A DNA stretch of 64,000 nucleotides from Nonomuraea rubra (GCF_014207985.1 NZ_JACHMI010000001.1:3331001-3395000); one strand, 5' to 3'; positions 25,655 through 34,859 are shown, counted from the stretch's first letter. The notes: generated by a model not told the origin, from the sequence alone. Program-made: numbers and translations.

Positions 25655-27769
25655 GTGGGTAACGAGGTGAGCGTGCTCCGCGGCGATCGTGGCACGGCGG
25701 TGACGGCCGGAGTCGCGGCCGTGATCCTGGTCGCCGCGGCGGCGTGGTTCGGCGTGGGCGTCTCCAGCGCCAACCCCAAGCTGGCCGACGTCGGCGCCTG
25801 GTTGTGGACCGCCGCCCGCGGCAGGATCGTGCACGTCAACGGCCTGTCCGGCGAGGTGGACGGCTACCTCGACGACAAGGCGGGCCGACGGCTGCGCGTC
25901 GTCCAGGACGGCGGCAACGTCCTGCTGGTGGACGACCGCACCGGGTACGTCAGCCGCGTCGAGCCCAGCCAGCTCAGCGTCACCGAGACCCGCGACCTCG
26001 GCGCGGCCGGGATGCAGCTCGCCATGTCCGGGAACACCGCGTACGCCGTGGACCCGGCCGCGGGCAAGGTCCAGCGGATCGACCCCGCCACGCTGGACAC
26101 CGCCGGCGCCGCGCTGACCCTGCCGGGCCCGCTGGGCGCGGCCCGCATCGACGGCGGGGGCCGCCTGTGGGTGCCGGTGACGGCGCGGGGCCAGGTCGTC
26201 CCGGTCACGAACGGCACCGCCGCCACCCCGGTCAAGGTCGGCGAGCCCGGCGAGGAACTGTCGGTCACCATCGCCGGCGGCCTGCCCGTCGTGGTCAACA
26301 CCAGGGCCGCCACCGCCACGACCATCGGCTCCGACGGGGGCGTCGGCGAGATCACCCTGCCCAAGGACGTGGCCAGGGCCGCCAAGGGCGGCGCGCTCAC
26401 CCCGGCCGCCACCGAGGGCTCCCTGGTGCCGATCCTGGCGCCCGGCGACTCGGGGCTGCTCGTCGTGGTCGACACGGCCTCCAACTCCGTGCTCAGCACC
26501 AGGCTCGCCACCGGCGACCCGTCCGGGCTGGGGGTGCCGCAGGTGCTCGGCAGCAAGGTGTACGTGCCGGACCAGGGCAGCGGCGCGCTGATCGTCTGGG
26601 ACAGCGCGGCGGGCGGCCGCCCGACCACGCTCCAGGTGGCGCGGGAGCCGGGCCCGGTGGACGTGTTCGTCAAGGACGGCCTGCTCTGGGCGAACGACGA
26701 GAACGGCGACAAGGCCGTCGTCATCGACCCCGAAGGCCGCAAGCACGACGTCGACAAGGGCGACTCCGACGTACCGGGACCGTCCAACACCCCCAAGCCC
26801 CGGCCGACCCCGAGCACCGAGCCCACGCGCCCCGACACCCCGCCCGAACGGGAACCGGACCCCGACCCGGACCCGGTCACGACCACCCCCGCCCGGGAGA
26901 CACCCACGCGGGAGACCCCCACCAGAACCCCCAGCACGAAGCCGTCGGCGACCGCGCCCTCCGCGCCCGGCGCCGTGACCGCCAGGTCGGGCCCCGGCAA
27001 GGTGACGGTCACGTTCAGCGCCTCCACCGGGGGCGAGGTCGAGCGGTACACGCTGAAGACCTCCGGCGACGGCAGGTCCACGCCGCAGTCGGTGGACGCG
27101 GACGGGCCGTTCCGGTTCGAGTTCACCGGCGGTGACTGCGCGAACGAGTACACCTTCACCGTGGTCGCGCACTGGCAGGGCGGCGGGGTCGAGTCCGAGC
27201 CCAGCGCCGGCGTGCGGCCGTGCGTGGCGCCCGGCTCGCCCACCGCCTTCGCGGCCAAGGCGAAGAACCGCGGCGCCGAGCTGACCTGGACCGCCCCCGA
27301 GGGCGCCGACGACGCCACCACGTACGAGCTGACCGGCGCCGCCACCAGCAGCGGCATCAAGGGCACGTCGTTCACCGTGAGCGGGCTGGCGAACAACCAG
27401 AAGCACACCTTCAAGCTCAAGGCCAGGAACGCCGCCGGCGAGAGCCCGGAGGTGGCCACGGCCGAGGCGGACCTGGCCTACCCGCGCCAGCAGTACAAGA
27501 ACGCCAGCAACGACGACACGAACACGCTGATCCGCCCAGGCCCGTCGACCAGCGGCACGGCCGGCACGATCCCGAAGGGTCAGTACATCACCCTGACCGT
27601 GATCTGCCAGGTCAAGGGCTCCTCGTACACCGACTCCTCGACCGGCAGGTCCAGCGACATCTGGAACCGGATCGAGAGCCAGTACGGCAACGGCTACCTG
27701 AACGACACTCTGGTGGCGACTCCGGACGGCGGTTTCCCCGAGGGGCCGCTCTTCGAGTGCACCGACTGA
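25655..27769 (+). CDS. Membrane-anchored FN3 protein of the MoxR/DUF58 cluster
   Basis: About 704 residues. One N-terminal membrane helix (about 15-36, AVTAGVAAVILVAAAAW) is followed by repeated short beta blades (about 50-370) like a YVTN/Vgb propeller, a Pro/Thr-rich linker (about 375-435), two fibronectin type III domains (about 436-520 and 525-610), and a C-terminal SH3b-like domain with RPGPSTSGTAGTIPKGQYI. The bulk should face outside and may bind cell wall. Start is GTG at 25655; GTG at 25673 has GAGG five bases before it and is a fair alternative. It heads a four-gene operon with moxR-like, DUF58 and transglutaminase-fold genes. Confidence 0.82.
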   Translation: MGNEVSVLRGDRGTAVTAGVAAVILVAAAAWFGVGVSSANPKLADVGAWLWTAARGRIVHVNGLSGEVDGYLDDKAGRRLRVVQDGGNVLLVDDRTGYVSRVEPSQLSVTETRDLGAAGMQLAMSGNTAYAVDPAAGKVQRIDPATLDTAGAALTLPGPLGAARIDGGGRLWVPVTARGQVVPVTNGTAATPVKVGEPGEELSVTIAGGLPVVVNTRAATATTIGSDGGVGEITLPKDVARAAKGGALTPAATEGSLVPILAPGDSGLLVVVDTASNSVLSTRLATGDPSGLGVPQVLGSKVYVPDQGSGALIVWDSAAGGRPTTLQVAREPGPVDVFVKDGLLWANDENGDKAVVIDPEGRKHDVDKGDSDVPGPSNTPKPRPTPSTEPTRPDTPPEREPDPDPDPVTTTPARETPTRETPTRTPSTKPSATAPSAPGAVTARSGPGKVTVTFSASTGGEVERYTLKTSGDGRSTPQSVDADGPFRFEFTGGDCANEYTFTVVAHWQGGGVESEPSAGVRPCVAPGSPTAFAAKAKNRGAELTWTAPEGADDATTYELTGAATSSGIKGTSFTVSGLANNQKHTFKLKARNAAGESPEVATAEADLAYPRQQYKNASNDDTNTLIRPGPSTSGTAGTIPKGQYITLTVICQVKGSSYTDSSTGRSSDIWNRIESQYGNGYLNDTLVATPDGGFPEGPLFECTD

Positions 27770-27782
27770 GAAGGGGACTCAG

Positions 27783-28793
27783 TTGACCCAGTACAACTAC
27801 CAGGACCAGCTCCAGCAGCCGCCGCTGACGTACGAGCAGCCGCAGCAGCTCGCCGGCCAGTTCGCGCAGCGCTTCCAGCTCCTGGCCGGCAACATCGAGC
27901 GCATCATCCGCGGCAAGCACGAGGCCATCGAGCTGGCCCTGATCTGCCTGTTCGCCGAGGGGCACCTGCTGGTCGAGGACGTCCCCGGCACCGGCAAGAC
28001 CACGCTCGCGCGCTCCCTGGCGGCCAGCGTGGACGCCGAGTGGCGGCGCATCCAGTTCACGCCCGACCTGCTGCCCAGCGACATCACCGGCGTGTCGATC
28101 TTCAACCAGGCGCACCAGAAGTTCGAGTTCCACCAGGGGCCGGTCTTCGCCAACATCGTGCTCGCCGACGAGATCAACCGCGCCTCCCCGAAGACGCAGG
28201 CCGCGCTGCTGGAGGTGATGGAGGAGCGCCGCGTCACCGTGGACGCCGAGCCGCATCCGGTGCCGAGGCCGTTCCTCGTCGTGGCCACGCAGAACCCGGT
28301 GGACATGGACGGCACGTACCCGCTGCCCGAGGCGCAGCTCGACCGGTTCCTGATGAAGATCTCCGTCGGGTACCCGGACCACGCGTCGGAGGTCGAGGTG
28401 CTCAAGGGCATGCCGACGGGGCCGCAGGTCGAGCGGCTGCCGGTGGTGGCCAGGTCGTCCGACGTGGCCGGCATGATCGACTTCGCCTCGCGCATCCACG
28501 TGGCCGACCCGGTCTACGACTACATCGTGGCGCTGTGCGGGGCCACCCGTACCAGCCCGCACCTGCGGCTCGGCGCCAGCCCCCGGGGGAGCCTCGCGCT
28601 GCTGCGCGCCGCCCGCGTCAAGGCCGCCGCGGCCGGGCGGCACTACGTGGTGCCCGAGGACGTGAAGGCGCTGGCCGTGCCGGTGCTGGCGCACCGCCTG
28701 ATCCTCACGCCGGAGGCCGAGCTGCGCGAGGTCACCGCGGCGGCCGCGCTCGGCGAGATCCTCGCCGGGATGCCGGTGCCGCAGGCGGCCTGA
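27783..28793 (+). CDS. MoxR-family AAA+ ATPase
   Basis: 336 residues with Walker A VPGTGKTTLA (about 67-76), Walker B LADEINRASPKTQAALLEVM with the MoxR-specific sequence, sensor 1 ATQNPVDMDGTYPLPEAQLD and a C-terminal lid. MoxR ATPases act as chaperones that activate or assemble partner proteins. TTG start at 27783, with AAGGGGA upstream. It sits 13 bases after the FN3 gene and is followed by the DUF58 and transglutaminase-fold genes, the standard MoxR neighbourhood of actinobacteria. Confidence 0.94.
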   Translation: MTQYNYQDQLQQPPLTYEQPQQLAGQFAQRFQLLAGNIERIIRGKHEAIELALICLFAEGHLLVEDVPGTGKTTLARSLAASVDAEWRRIQFTPDLLPSDITGVSIFNQAHQKFEFHQGPVFANIVLADEINRASPKTQAALLEVMEERRVTVDAEPHPVPRPFLVVATQNPVDMDGTYPLPEAQLDRFLMKISVGYPDHASEVEVLKGMPTGPQVERLPVVARSSDVAGMIDFASRIHVADPVYDYIVALCGATRTSPHLRLGASPRGSLALLRAARVKAAAAGRHYVVPEDVKALAVPVLAHRLILTPEAELREVTAAAALGEILAGMPVPQAA

Positions 28794-28794
28794 G

Positions 28795-30033
28795 GTGCGG
28801 CCCCCACCAACCCCCGGGCCCACCCCCGCGCACCCACCGCCGGCCCCGCCCGCCCCGCCGACCGCCGTGCACCCAGCGCAGGCGCCGCGTACCCCGCCGA
28901 CCGGCGCGCAGCCGCCGGCGTCGGCGCTGCGCGGTCGGCTGGCCGGCGTGCTTACGCCGCTGGGCTGGGGGACGCTGGCAGGGGCCGTGGTGCTGTACGC
29001 CGCCGGGTTCGCGCTCGGTTATCCCGAGCCTGTCGTGCTGGCCACGGGTGCGGTGCTCGCGCTGGCCGGGGCGCTGGCGTGGACCGCTCCGAAGCCGCTG
29101 CTGGAGGTGCGCAGGGAGGTCACCCCGCTCAAGGTGCCGCGCGGCGAGGCCGCCGTGGCCGTCCTGACCGTGACCAACCTCGGCCGCCGCGGCCTGTCCG
29201 GACTGCGCGCCCAGGACCGGATCGGCGCGTCGGAGCACACGGTCGACCTGCCGAGGCTGCCCAAGGGGGCGGTGCGCACGGTGTCGTACCCGCTGCCGAC
29301 GGACACGCGAGGTGAGATCCCGGTCGGGCCGCTCGTGCTCGTGCGCGCCGACCCGTTCGGGCTGACGCGCCGGCTGCGCGAGTACGGCCGCCCCGTCACC
29401 CTCCTGGTACGCCCGCGCACGGTCGCCCTGCCTGTCCCGCCGTCCGGCAAGGCCCACCACCTGGAGGGGCCGGCCAGTGACAACGCGCCCGCGGGCACGG
29501 TCACCTTCCACACCCTGCGCGAGTACGTCCTGGGCGACGACCTGCGCCACGTGCACTGGCGTTCCAGCGCCCGCACGGGCACCCTGATGGTCCGGCAGTT
29601 CATCGACGCCAGCCTGCCCACCACGACGGTCCTGCTCGACACGCGGGGCCTGACGGAGCCGGCCGTGGACGCCGCCGCCTCGGCCGCCGTCGCCGCCGCC
29701 CGGGCCGGGTTCCCCGTACGCGTCGTCACCGGCGACGGGCCGCTGCCCGACACGAAGACGGACGCCGAGACCGTCCTGGACCGGCTCGCGCTGGTCCGCC
29801 CCGGCACGTCCGGCGTCACCGAGGCCCTGCGAACGGCCCGGGGCGGCGGGTCCCTGGTCCTGGTGACAGCGGACCCGTCGGAGGCCGGGCGGATCGCGGG
29901 AGCCCGGCGCCGCTTCGACCGCGTCATCTGCGTGTACGTGGGCCCCGGCCCCGCCCCGGCGGGCCCGCCCGGGGTGACGGTCGTGCCGATCACGTCCCTG
30001 GACGAGCTGCCCGCGGCCTGGAGCTCCCGATGA
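28795..30033 (+). CDS. DUF58 domain protein
   Basis: 412 residues. A Pro/Ala-rich cytoplasmic head (1-45) is followed by two hydrophobic helices (about 55-95), a beta-rich domain, and the DUF58 core LGDDLRHVHWRSSARTGTLM. That core precedes a VWA-like alpha/beta region with TTTVLLDTRG. The GTG start lies one base past the MoxR stop, and the end overlaps the next gene by ATGA, so three products are coupled. DUF58 proteins co-occur with MoxR; the complex is thought to act in envelope processes, but a biochemical role is unproven. Confidence 0.88.
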   Translation: MRPPPTPGPTPAHPPPAPPAPPTAVHPAQAPRTPPTGAQPPASALRGRLAGVLTPLGWGTLAGAVVLYAAGFALGYPEPVVLATGAVLALAGALAWTAPKPLLEVRREVTPLKVPRGEAAVAVLTVTNLGRRGLSGLRAQDRIGASEHTVDLPRLPKGAVRTVSYPLPTDTRGEIPVGPLVLVRADPFGLTRRLREYGRPVTLLVRPRTVALPVPPSGKAHHLEGPASDNAPAGTVTFHTLREYVLGDDLRHVHWRSSARTGTLMVRQFIDASLPTTTVLLDTRGLTEPAVDAAASAAVAAARAGFPVRVVTGDGPLPDTKTDAETVLDRLALVRPGTSGVTEALRTARGGGSLVLVTADPSEAGRIAGARRRFDRVICVYVGPGPAPAGPPGVTVVPITSLDELPAAWSSR

Positions 30034-32294
30034 CCAGGGGCACGCGGCGCATCCCCCGACCGGTCCCGCAGGGAGACGGCCACCACGACGCCGCCCACCA
30101 CGACGCCGCCCACCACGACGCCGCCCACCACGACGCCGCCCACCACGACGCCGCCCACCACGACGCCGCCCACCACGACGCCGCCCGGAGCGAGGCCGCT
30201 CCGGGCAGCGCCGCCCGGTACGGGGCGGCCCGGCGCGGGGCCGTGCAGGGTGGGCCGTGGTGGCGGTGGGCGGCCGGGCTTGCCGTTGTCGCGGCGCTGG
30301 CCGGGGTGGCGGGATGGGGTTTTCACCGGGTGTTCCCCGGCACCGGGCTGCTCCTGGCCGTCGTGCCCGCCGCCGTCGCCCCCGCGGCCGTCGCCGCGCT
30401 GACCCGCACCCGCCCCCTCTGGCTGGCCCTGGCGCTGGACCTGGTCCTCTGGCTGGCCGGCACCATCCCCCTGTACGGAACGCTGTCCGCCACCGCCCCC
30501 GCCGACGTCGCCAACGCCTGGCACGCCCTGCTCACCACCCTGCTGCCCGCCCAGCCGGAGCCGGAGCTGCTGGTCCTCGTCCACACCCTGGTCTGGGCGG
30601 CGGCCACCATCGGCGCGGAGACCCTGACCCGCACCGCCACGAGGATCGCCGCCGCGCTCCCCGCCCTGGCCGTCTACGGGGTGGCGCTGCTGCTGGGCGT
30701 GGACGGCGAGGGCTCGAACCTGCCGGTGGCGGCGGCCCTGTTCGTGCTGATGGCCACGCTGGCCCTGATCCGCGACGGCCGCTCCCCGGCCTGGCTGCTG
30801 GGCGGGATCCCGGCCGCCGCCGCGCTGGCCGGGCTCGCGCTGGTGGCGGCCCCGCTGCTGCCCATCGCCGCGGAGCCGTACAACCCGCGCCAGGACGCCG
30901 ACCTCCCCCCTCCCGCCCGCGTGGACAGCGTCAGCCCTCTGGACCGGGTCTCGGCGTGGTTGCAGATCCCCGACCGCGAGCTGTTCACCGTCGAGGCAGG
31001 CAAGCCGCAGAACTGGCGCCTGGCCGTGCTCGACCGGTACGACGGCGTCCGCTGGACCTCCGGCGCCCGCTTCCGGCCCACCGGAGGCCGGGTTCCCGAG
31101 GGCGAGTGGACGGGCGCCGCGGACGTGGTGCGCCAGCGCATCACGTTCGGCGGCCTGCCCGGCACCTGGCTGCCCGCCGCCGAACGCCCCGAGCAGGTCA
31201 CCGGCGTGCGCGGCCTGACCGTGGACCCCGCCAGCGGGTCGCTGCTGGCCGGCACCAAGCCGGCCAAGGGGTTCAGCTACGAGGTGACCTCCCGCGTGCC
31301 CCGGCCCACCAAGCAGGACCTCCTGGCCGCCGCCCCCGCCCGCGACGCGAGCCTGACCGCCTTCCCCGACGGGCCCCAGGAGCGGCTCTTCCGCAGGCTC
31401 GCCCAGCAGGCGGTCAAGGGCGCCGGCGAGCCGATCCGGCAGGCGTACCGGCTGCAGAGCTACCTGCGCACGAACGCCGCCTACGACGTCACCGCGCCCC
31501 CCGGACACTCGCTCAAGGGCCTGGAGTTCTTCCTGCAGACCACGCACCGGGGGACGTCGGAGCAGTTCGCGGCCACGTTCGCGCTCATGGCCAGGACGCT
31601 CGGGCTGCCGTCGCGGGTGGTCGTCGGGTTCAGGCCGGGCGAGAAGTCCGGCGGCGTCTATCACGTCAAGTCCGGACACGTCATGGCGTGGGCGGAGATC
31701 AGGTTCGAAGGGCTGGGGTGGCGGCCGTTCTATCCGACACCGGGGCGCAGCGGGGCCAAGGACGACCACGAGGTGGCCTCCTCGGCGATCGAGGAGAGCG
31801 AGAAGCTGGAGGGCGAGCTCGCCAAGGGCGGCAGCGACCGGCCGAAGACGTCCGAATCGCAGGCGGCCGACCGGGACGAGCGGGCGGCGGGCGGGCCTGA
31901 CCCGTGGCTGGTCGCGGCGGTGGCGGCGGGCGGGCTGCTGGCGGCGTACGGGGGTGTGGTGGCCGTCGTGCCGTGGCGGCGCAGGCACGGGCGCCGCAGC
32001 GCGAGGGAGCCCGCGCAGCGGGTGCTGGGGGCGTGGCGGCAGGCGTGCGACGATCTGGGGCTCGGCAGGGAGTACGCGCTGACGGCGGGCGACGTGGTGT
32101 CCCGCCAGCCTGGCGAGATTTCCGTACATCTCCATCCGTTGGCCGAAATTTCCAACTTCGTGCGGTACGCCCCGGACGGCGTCACCGACGCCGCCGCCAC
32201 CGAGGCCTGGCACCACAGCGACGCCATCCGCAAAGCCGCCCGCACCCGCAAGCCCCTCCTGACCCGCCTCCGCGCCCGCCTCCTCCTGCGATGA
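30030..32294 (+). CDS. TgpA-type transglutaminase-fold membrane protein, probable pseudoenzyme
   Basis: 754 residues. The N-terminal cytoplasmic head carries seven HHDAA repeats (18-52). Five or six membrane helices follow (about 76-290), then a transglutaminase-like domain (about 420-575), a further helix (about 630) and a charged tail. In active members the nucleophile motif is C-E-Q-F-A. Here it is TSEQFAATFALM with Ser510. The His of the HAW motif aligns with Met552 (HVMAWAEI), and the Asp position is Tyr568 (FYPTP). All three catalytic residues appear replaced, so a structural or binding role is more likely. Overlaps the DUF58 gene by four bases. Confidence 0.85.
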   Translation: MTRGTRRIPRPVPQGDGHHDAAHHDAAHHDAAHHDAAHHDAAHHDAAHHDAARSEAAPGSAARYGAARRGAVQGGPWWRWAAGLAVVAALAGVAGWGFHRVFPGTGLLLAVVPAAVAPAAVAALTRTRPLWLALALDLVLWLAGTIPLYGTLSATAPADVANAWHALLTTLLPAQPEPELLVLVHTLVWAAATIGAETLTRTATRIAAALPALAVYGVALLLGVDGEGSNLPVAAALFVLMATLALIRDGRSPAWLLGGIPAAAALAGLALVAAPLLPIAAEPYNPRQDADLPPPARVDSVSPLDRVSAWLQIPDRELFTVEAGKPQNWRLAVLDRYDGVRWTSGARFRPTGGRVPEGEWTGAADVVRQRITFGGLPGTWLPAAERPEQVTGVRGLTVDPASGSLLAGTKPAKGFSYEVTSRVPRPTKQDLLAAAPARDASLTAFPDGPQERLFRRLAQQAVKGAGEPIRQAYRLQSYLRTNAAYDVTAPPGHSLKGLEFFLQTTHRGTSEQFAATFALMARTLGLPSRVVVGFRPGEKSGGVYHVKSGHVMAWAEIRFEGLGWRPFYPTPGRSGAKDDHEVASSAIEESEKLEGELAKGGSDRPKTSESQAADRDERAAGGPDPWLVAAVAAGGLLAAYGGVVAVVPWRRRHGRRSAREPAQRVLGAWRQACDDLGLGREYALTAGDVVSRQPGEISVHLHPLAEISNFVRYAPDGVTDAAATEAWHHSDAIRKAARTRKPLLTRLRARLLLR
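30081..30185 (+). repeat. 15-bp in-frame repeat, seven copies, encoding HHDAA
   Basis: CACCACGACGCCGCC is repeated seven times without a mismatch inside the transglutaminase-fold gene. It gives 14 histidines and 7 aspartates in 35 residues at the cytoplasmic N-terminus. Perfect identity suggests recent slippage expansion, and copy number is likely to vary between strains. Confidence 0.95.
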
Positions 32295-32392
32295 TCCGTC
32301 CGCACTCGCCTTGCGCGACCGCCAGCTCCCGCGATGCCCCCTCCTCGCCCGCGATGAGCCTCCTGGCAGGCCTGCCTCCTCCTGCGATGATC
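32278..32392. repeat. 19-bp direct repeat, copies 96 bp apart, at a gene end
   Basis: GCCTCCTCCTGCGATGATC occurs at 32278-32296, covering the stop of the transglutaminase-fold gene, and again at 32374-32392, just before the ATG at 32398. The bases between hold two degenerate CGCGATG copies. The stretch 32295-32397 otherwise shows no clear promoter. Confidence 0.8.
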
Positions 32393-32397
32393 GCCCC

Positions 32398-33378
32398 ATG
32401 AGAAGCGTCGAGGCCCAGCTCCTGCACCGCCCGCCCGGCCTGACCGCGGGCGAGATCGTCAGGCGCCTGGCGGCCATGCAGGCGCAGGACGTCCCCTCGG
32501 CCCTGCTGGCCTTCCGCGCCCGCTCCGCCACCCTCACCCCGGCGGACGTCGAGGCGGCCTGGCAGTCCCGCGAGCTCGTCAGGACGTGGGGCCCGCGCGG
32601 CACCCTGCACTTCGTGCACGCCGACGACCTGCCCTGGATCCACGCCCTGACCCGCCGCCCCACCGGCCGCCCCACCGGCCGCCCCACCGGCCGCCCCACC
32701 GGCACCCTGCGCCGCCTCGCCGAGGAGGGCGTCACCGGCGACGACCTCCTGCCGCTCATCACCGGCGCCCTCGCAGGCCAGGGCCCCCTCACCAAGGCCG
32801 ACCTGGAGGAACGCCTCAAGGGCCGGGCCCGAGGCCAGGGCGTCGTGCACCTGGTGGCGCTGGCCGCCCACCACGGCCTGGCCGTCCTCGGCCCGCCGCG
32901 CGCCGGGAAACCCACGTACGTGCACGCCGCCGACTGGCTCGGCGCTCCCGTCGTCCCCGAGCCCGACCGCGAACGCGCGCTGAAGGAGCTGGCCACCCGC
33001 TACCGCCGCGCCCACCACCCCGCCACCCCCGACGACCTGGCCGCCTGGTCGGGCCTGCCGCTCGGCGAGGCCCGCACGGCCTGGCGGCTGAGCCCGGCAT
33101 CCCCGCCGCCGCCCGAGGACGCCCCGCTGGTACGCCTCGCCCCCGCCTTCGACGAGTACCTGCTCGGCTGGCGCGACAGGGACCCGATCCTGGACCCGGA
33201 ACACGCCAGGAAGGTGTTCCCGGGAGGCGGCGTCCTGCGCCCGGTCGTGCTGGTGGACGGCGTGGTCAGAGGCGTGTGGGGGAGGAAGGGCGCCGAGGTG
33301 AGCGTGCAGGCGTTCGGCGAGCTGCCCTCCCTGGACGACGAGCTCGCCGACGTCCGGCGCTTCCTCGGACGGCCGTGA
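32398..33378 (+). CDS. AlkZ-like winged-helix DNA-binding protein (HTH_42)
   Basis: 326 residues of the YcaQ/AlkZ winged-helix family (PF06224). The start RLAAMQAQDVPSALLAFRAR contains the QxQ motif (Gln28, Gln30) that is catalytic in AlkZ-type interstrand-crosslink glycosylases. RTWGPRGTLHFVHADDLPWI follows, as in the family. Members range from true glycosylases to proteins of unknown role, so repair activity is a hypothesis. Residues about 87-102 are an RPTG-type fourfold repeat. I chose the ATG at 32398 because the family start MRSVEAQLLHRPPGL begins there. Confidence 0.82.
   Translation: MRSVEAQLLHRPPGLTAGEIVRRLAAMQAQDVPSALLAFRARSATLTPADVEAAWQSRELVRTWGPRGTLHFVHADDLPWIHALTRRPTGRPTGRPTGRPTGTLRRLAEEGVTGDDLLPLITGALAGQGPLTKADLEERLKGRARGQGVVHLVALAAHHGLAVLGPPRAGKPTYVHAADWLGAPVVPEPDRERALKELATRYRRAHHPATPDDLAAWSGLPLGEARTAWRLSPASPPPPEDAPLVRLAPAFDEYLLGWRDRDPILDPEHARKVFPGGGVLRPVVLVDGVVRGVWGRKGAEVSVQAFGELPSLDDELADVRRFLGRP
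32656..32703 (+). repeat. 12-bp in-frame repeat, four copies, encoding RPTG
   Basis: CGCCCCACCGGC is repeated four times inside the AlkZ-like gene. It adds a flexible, positively charged stretch within the N-terminal domain. Confidence 0.93.
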
Positions 33379-33436
33379 AAGCGATCCGGTGTATCGGGTG
33401 ATAACAGACGAGTACTGATACATCGGAAGGTTGCTC

Positions 33437-34048
33437 ATGACGGGGGAGACCATCGCGGCCACGGTGCCCTGGACGGCCCGCGCGCCGGGGGCCCAGCACG
33501 AGACCCAGCACAAGACCCAGCACGAGACCCTGGACGACGCCGACGCGTTCGCCGCGGTGTTCGACGCGTACTTCGGCGAGATCCACACCTACGTCGCCCA
33601 GCGGCTCGGCCCCGACCACGCCGACGACATCGTGGCCGAGACGTTCCTCACCGCGTTCCGCAAGCGCGACCGCTACGATCCGTCCCGCGCGGGGGTGCGG
33701 GCCTGGCTGTACGGCATCGCCACGAACCTCATCGGCAAGCACCGCCGCCTGGAGGCCCGCACGCTGCGCGCTCTCGGCCGCTTCGGCCCCGACACCGACG
33801 CGCCGGGCCACGACGAGTCCGTGGCCGTACGCGTCAGCGCCCAGAGCCTGCGCCCCGAGCTGGCCGCCGCCCTGGCCGAGCTGGACCGGCGCGACCGCGA
33901 CGTGCTGCTCCTGGTCGCCCTGGCCGGGCTCAGCCACGACGAGATCGCGACCGCGCTCGGCATCCCGTACGGCACCGTCGGCTCCCGCCTGAGCCGCGCC
34001 AGGAAGAGGCTGCGCGGCCGGCTCGGGGAGGTGCGCGACGATGGATGA
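33437..34048 (+). CDS. ECF-type RNA polymerase sigma factor
   Basis: 203 residues. Region 2 is visible as AYFGEIHTYVAQRLGPDHAD followed by DIVAETFLTAFRKRDRYDP and AWLYGIATNLIGKHRR. Region 4 is RDRDVLLLVALAGLSHDEIA and GIPYGTVGSRLSRARKRLR. The head before region 2 has three QHET/QHKT units from a 12-bp repeat. GGAAGG stands six bases before the ATG. Its last eight bases overlap the following membrane protein, which is the likely partner. Confidence 0.93.
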   Translation: MTGETIAATVPWTARAPGAQHETQHKTQHETLDDADAFAAVFDAYFGEIHTYVAQRLGPDHADDIVAETFLTAFRKRDRYDPSRAGVRAWLYGIATNLIGKHRRLEARTLRALGRFGPDTDAPGHDESVAVRVSAQSLRPELAAALAELDRRDRDVLLLVALAGLSHDEIATALGIPYGTVGSRLSRARKRLRGRLGEVRDDG

Positions 34049-34802
34049 GCTGCTCCGCGACCTGTACGGCAAGCCACAGCCGGGCCCGCACGCCCGGACC
34101 AGGGTGTGGCGGCGGATCACGGCCCGCCGCCGGCGACGCCGGCTGGCCTGGCCGGCGGCGATCGCCGCCACCGCCGCGGCCCTCGCGCTGTTCCTGCTGG
34201 TCCCCCGCGAACAGCCCATGGAAGCGGGCAGGCAGATCCTCCTGACGGCCGCCACCTCCGCCGCGTCCTCCACCTCGCAGGGCACGTACTGGCACGTCAG
34301 GAAGCTGCACGACGGCGTCAGGGAGACCGAGCTCTGGGTCACCAGGCAGGGCCGGGCGTGGACCGCCGAGCAGGGCCGCGTCACCCGGGTCACCGGCCGC
34401 TCACCGTTCAGCATGGCCGGGCGCGACCTGACCTTCGCGGAGATCCAGGCCCTGCCTGCCGACGCCGCCGCGCTGCGCGAGCGGGTCGCCGCGATGTTGC
34501 CGGCAGGGTCGGAGTCGTTGCTCGCCGACGCGCTCGGCGGCCTGCTGTGGACCAAGCCGTCCCCGCCAGGCGTGCGCGCCGCCGCCTACCGCGCGCTCGC
34601 CGACCTGCCCGAGGTCCGCTACCTGGGCACGGACACGGACGCTCGGGGCCGCGCGGGTGAGGCGTTCTCCTTCGGCCTGCCCTCCGGCGTCCGCCGCACG
34701 CTGATCATCGACCCGGCCACCTCGCAGGTGCTGTCCAGCGAGGACGGCACGCGCTCCGAGCTCGTCCTCGTCGCCGGCTGGACCGACGAGGGCCCCCGCT
34801 AA
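34041..34802 (+). CDS. Sigma-associated membrane protein (CU044_5270-like)
   Basis: 253 residues. It has a short cytoplasmic head with a very basic stretch (TARRRRRR), one membrane helix (about 37-55) and an external domain with TYWHVRKLHDG and ELWVTRQGRAW. This resembles the CU044_5270-type proteins usually found immediately after ECF sigma genes in Streptosporangiaceae. It starts within the end of the sigma gene, so stoichiometry is coupled. An anti-sigma or sensor role is inferred from position only; no zinc-binding anti-sigma motif is present. Confidence 0.75.
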   Translation: MDELLRDLYGKPQPGPHARTRVWRRITARRRRRRLAWPAAIAATAAALALFLLVPREQPMEAGRQILLTAATSAASSTSQGTYWHVRKLHDGVRETELWVTRQGRAWTAEQGRVTRVTGRSPFSMAGRDLTFAEIQALPADAAALRERVAAMLPAGSESLLADALGGLLWTKPSPPGVRAAAYRALADLPEVRYLGTDTDARGRAGEAFSFGLPSGVRRTLIIDPATSQVLSSEDGTRSELVLVAGWTDEGPR

Positions 34803-34859
34803 CCAAGCCTTGATGGTGCCGCGCGTGGGTGCCGCGCGCCCTGAAACAGGAGTCACGAC

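Noticed and set aside
30081..30185. Possible CRISPR array
   Set aside because: Seven 15-bp units with no spacers, in frame inside a gene.
29019..32996. 1325-codon minus-strand frame with VGGVVVGG repeats
   Set aside because: The repeat is the antisense of the HHDAA repeat; no coding signal of its own.
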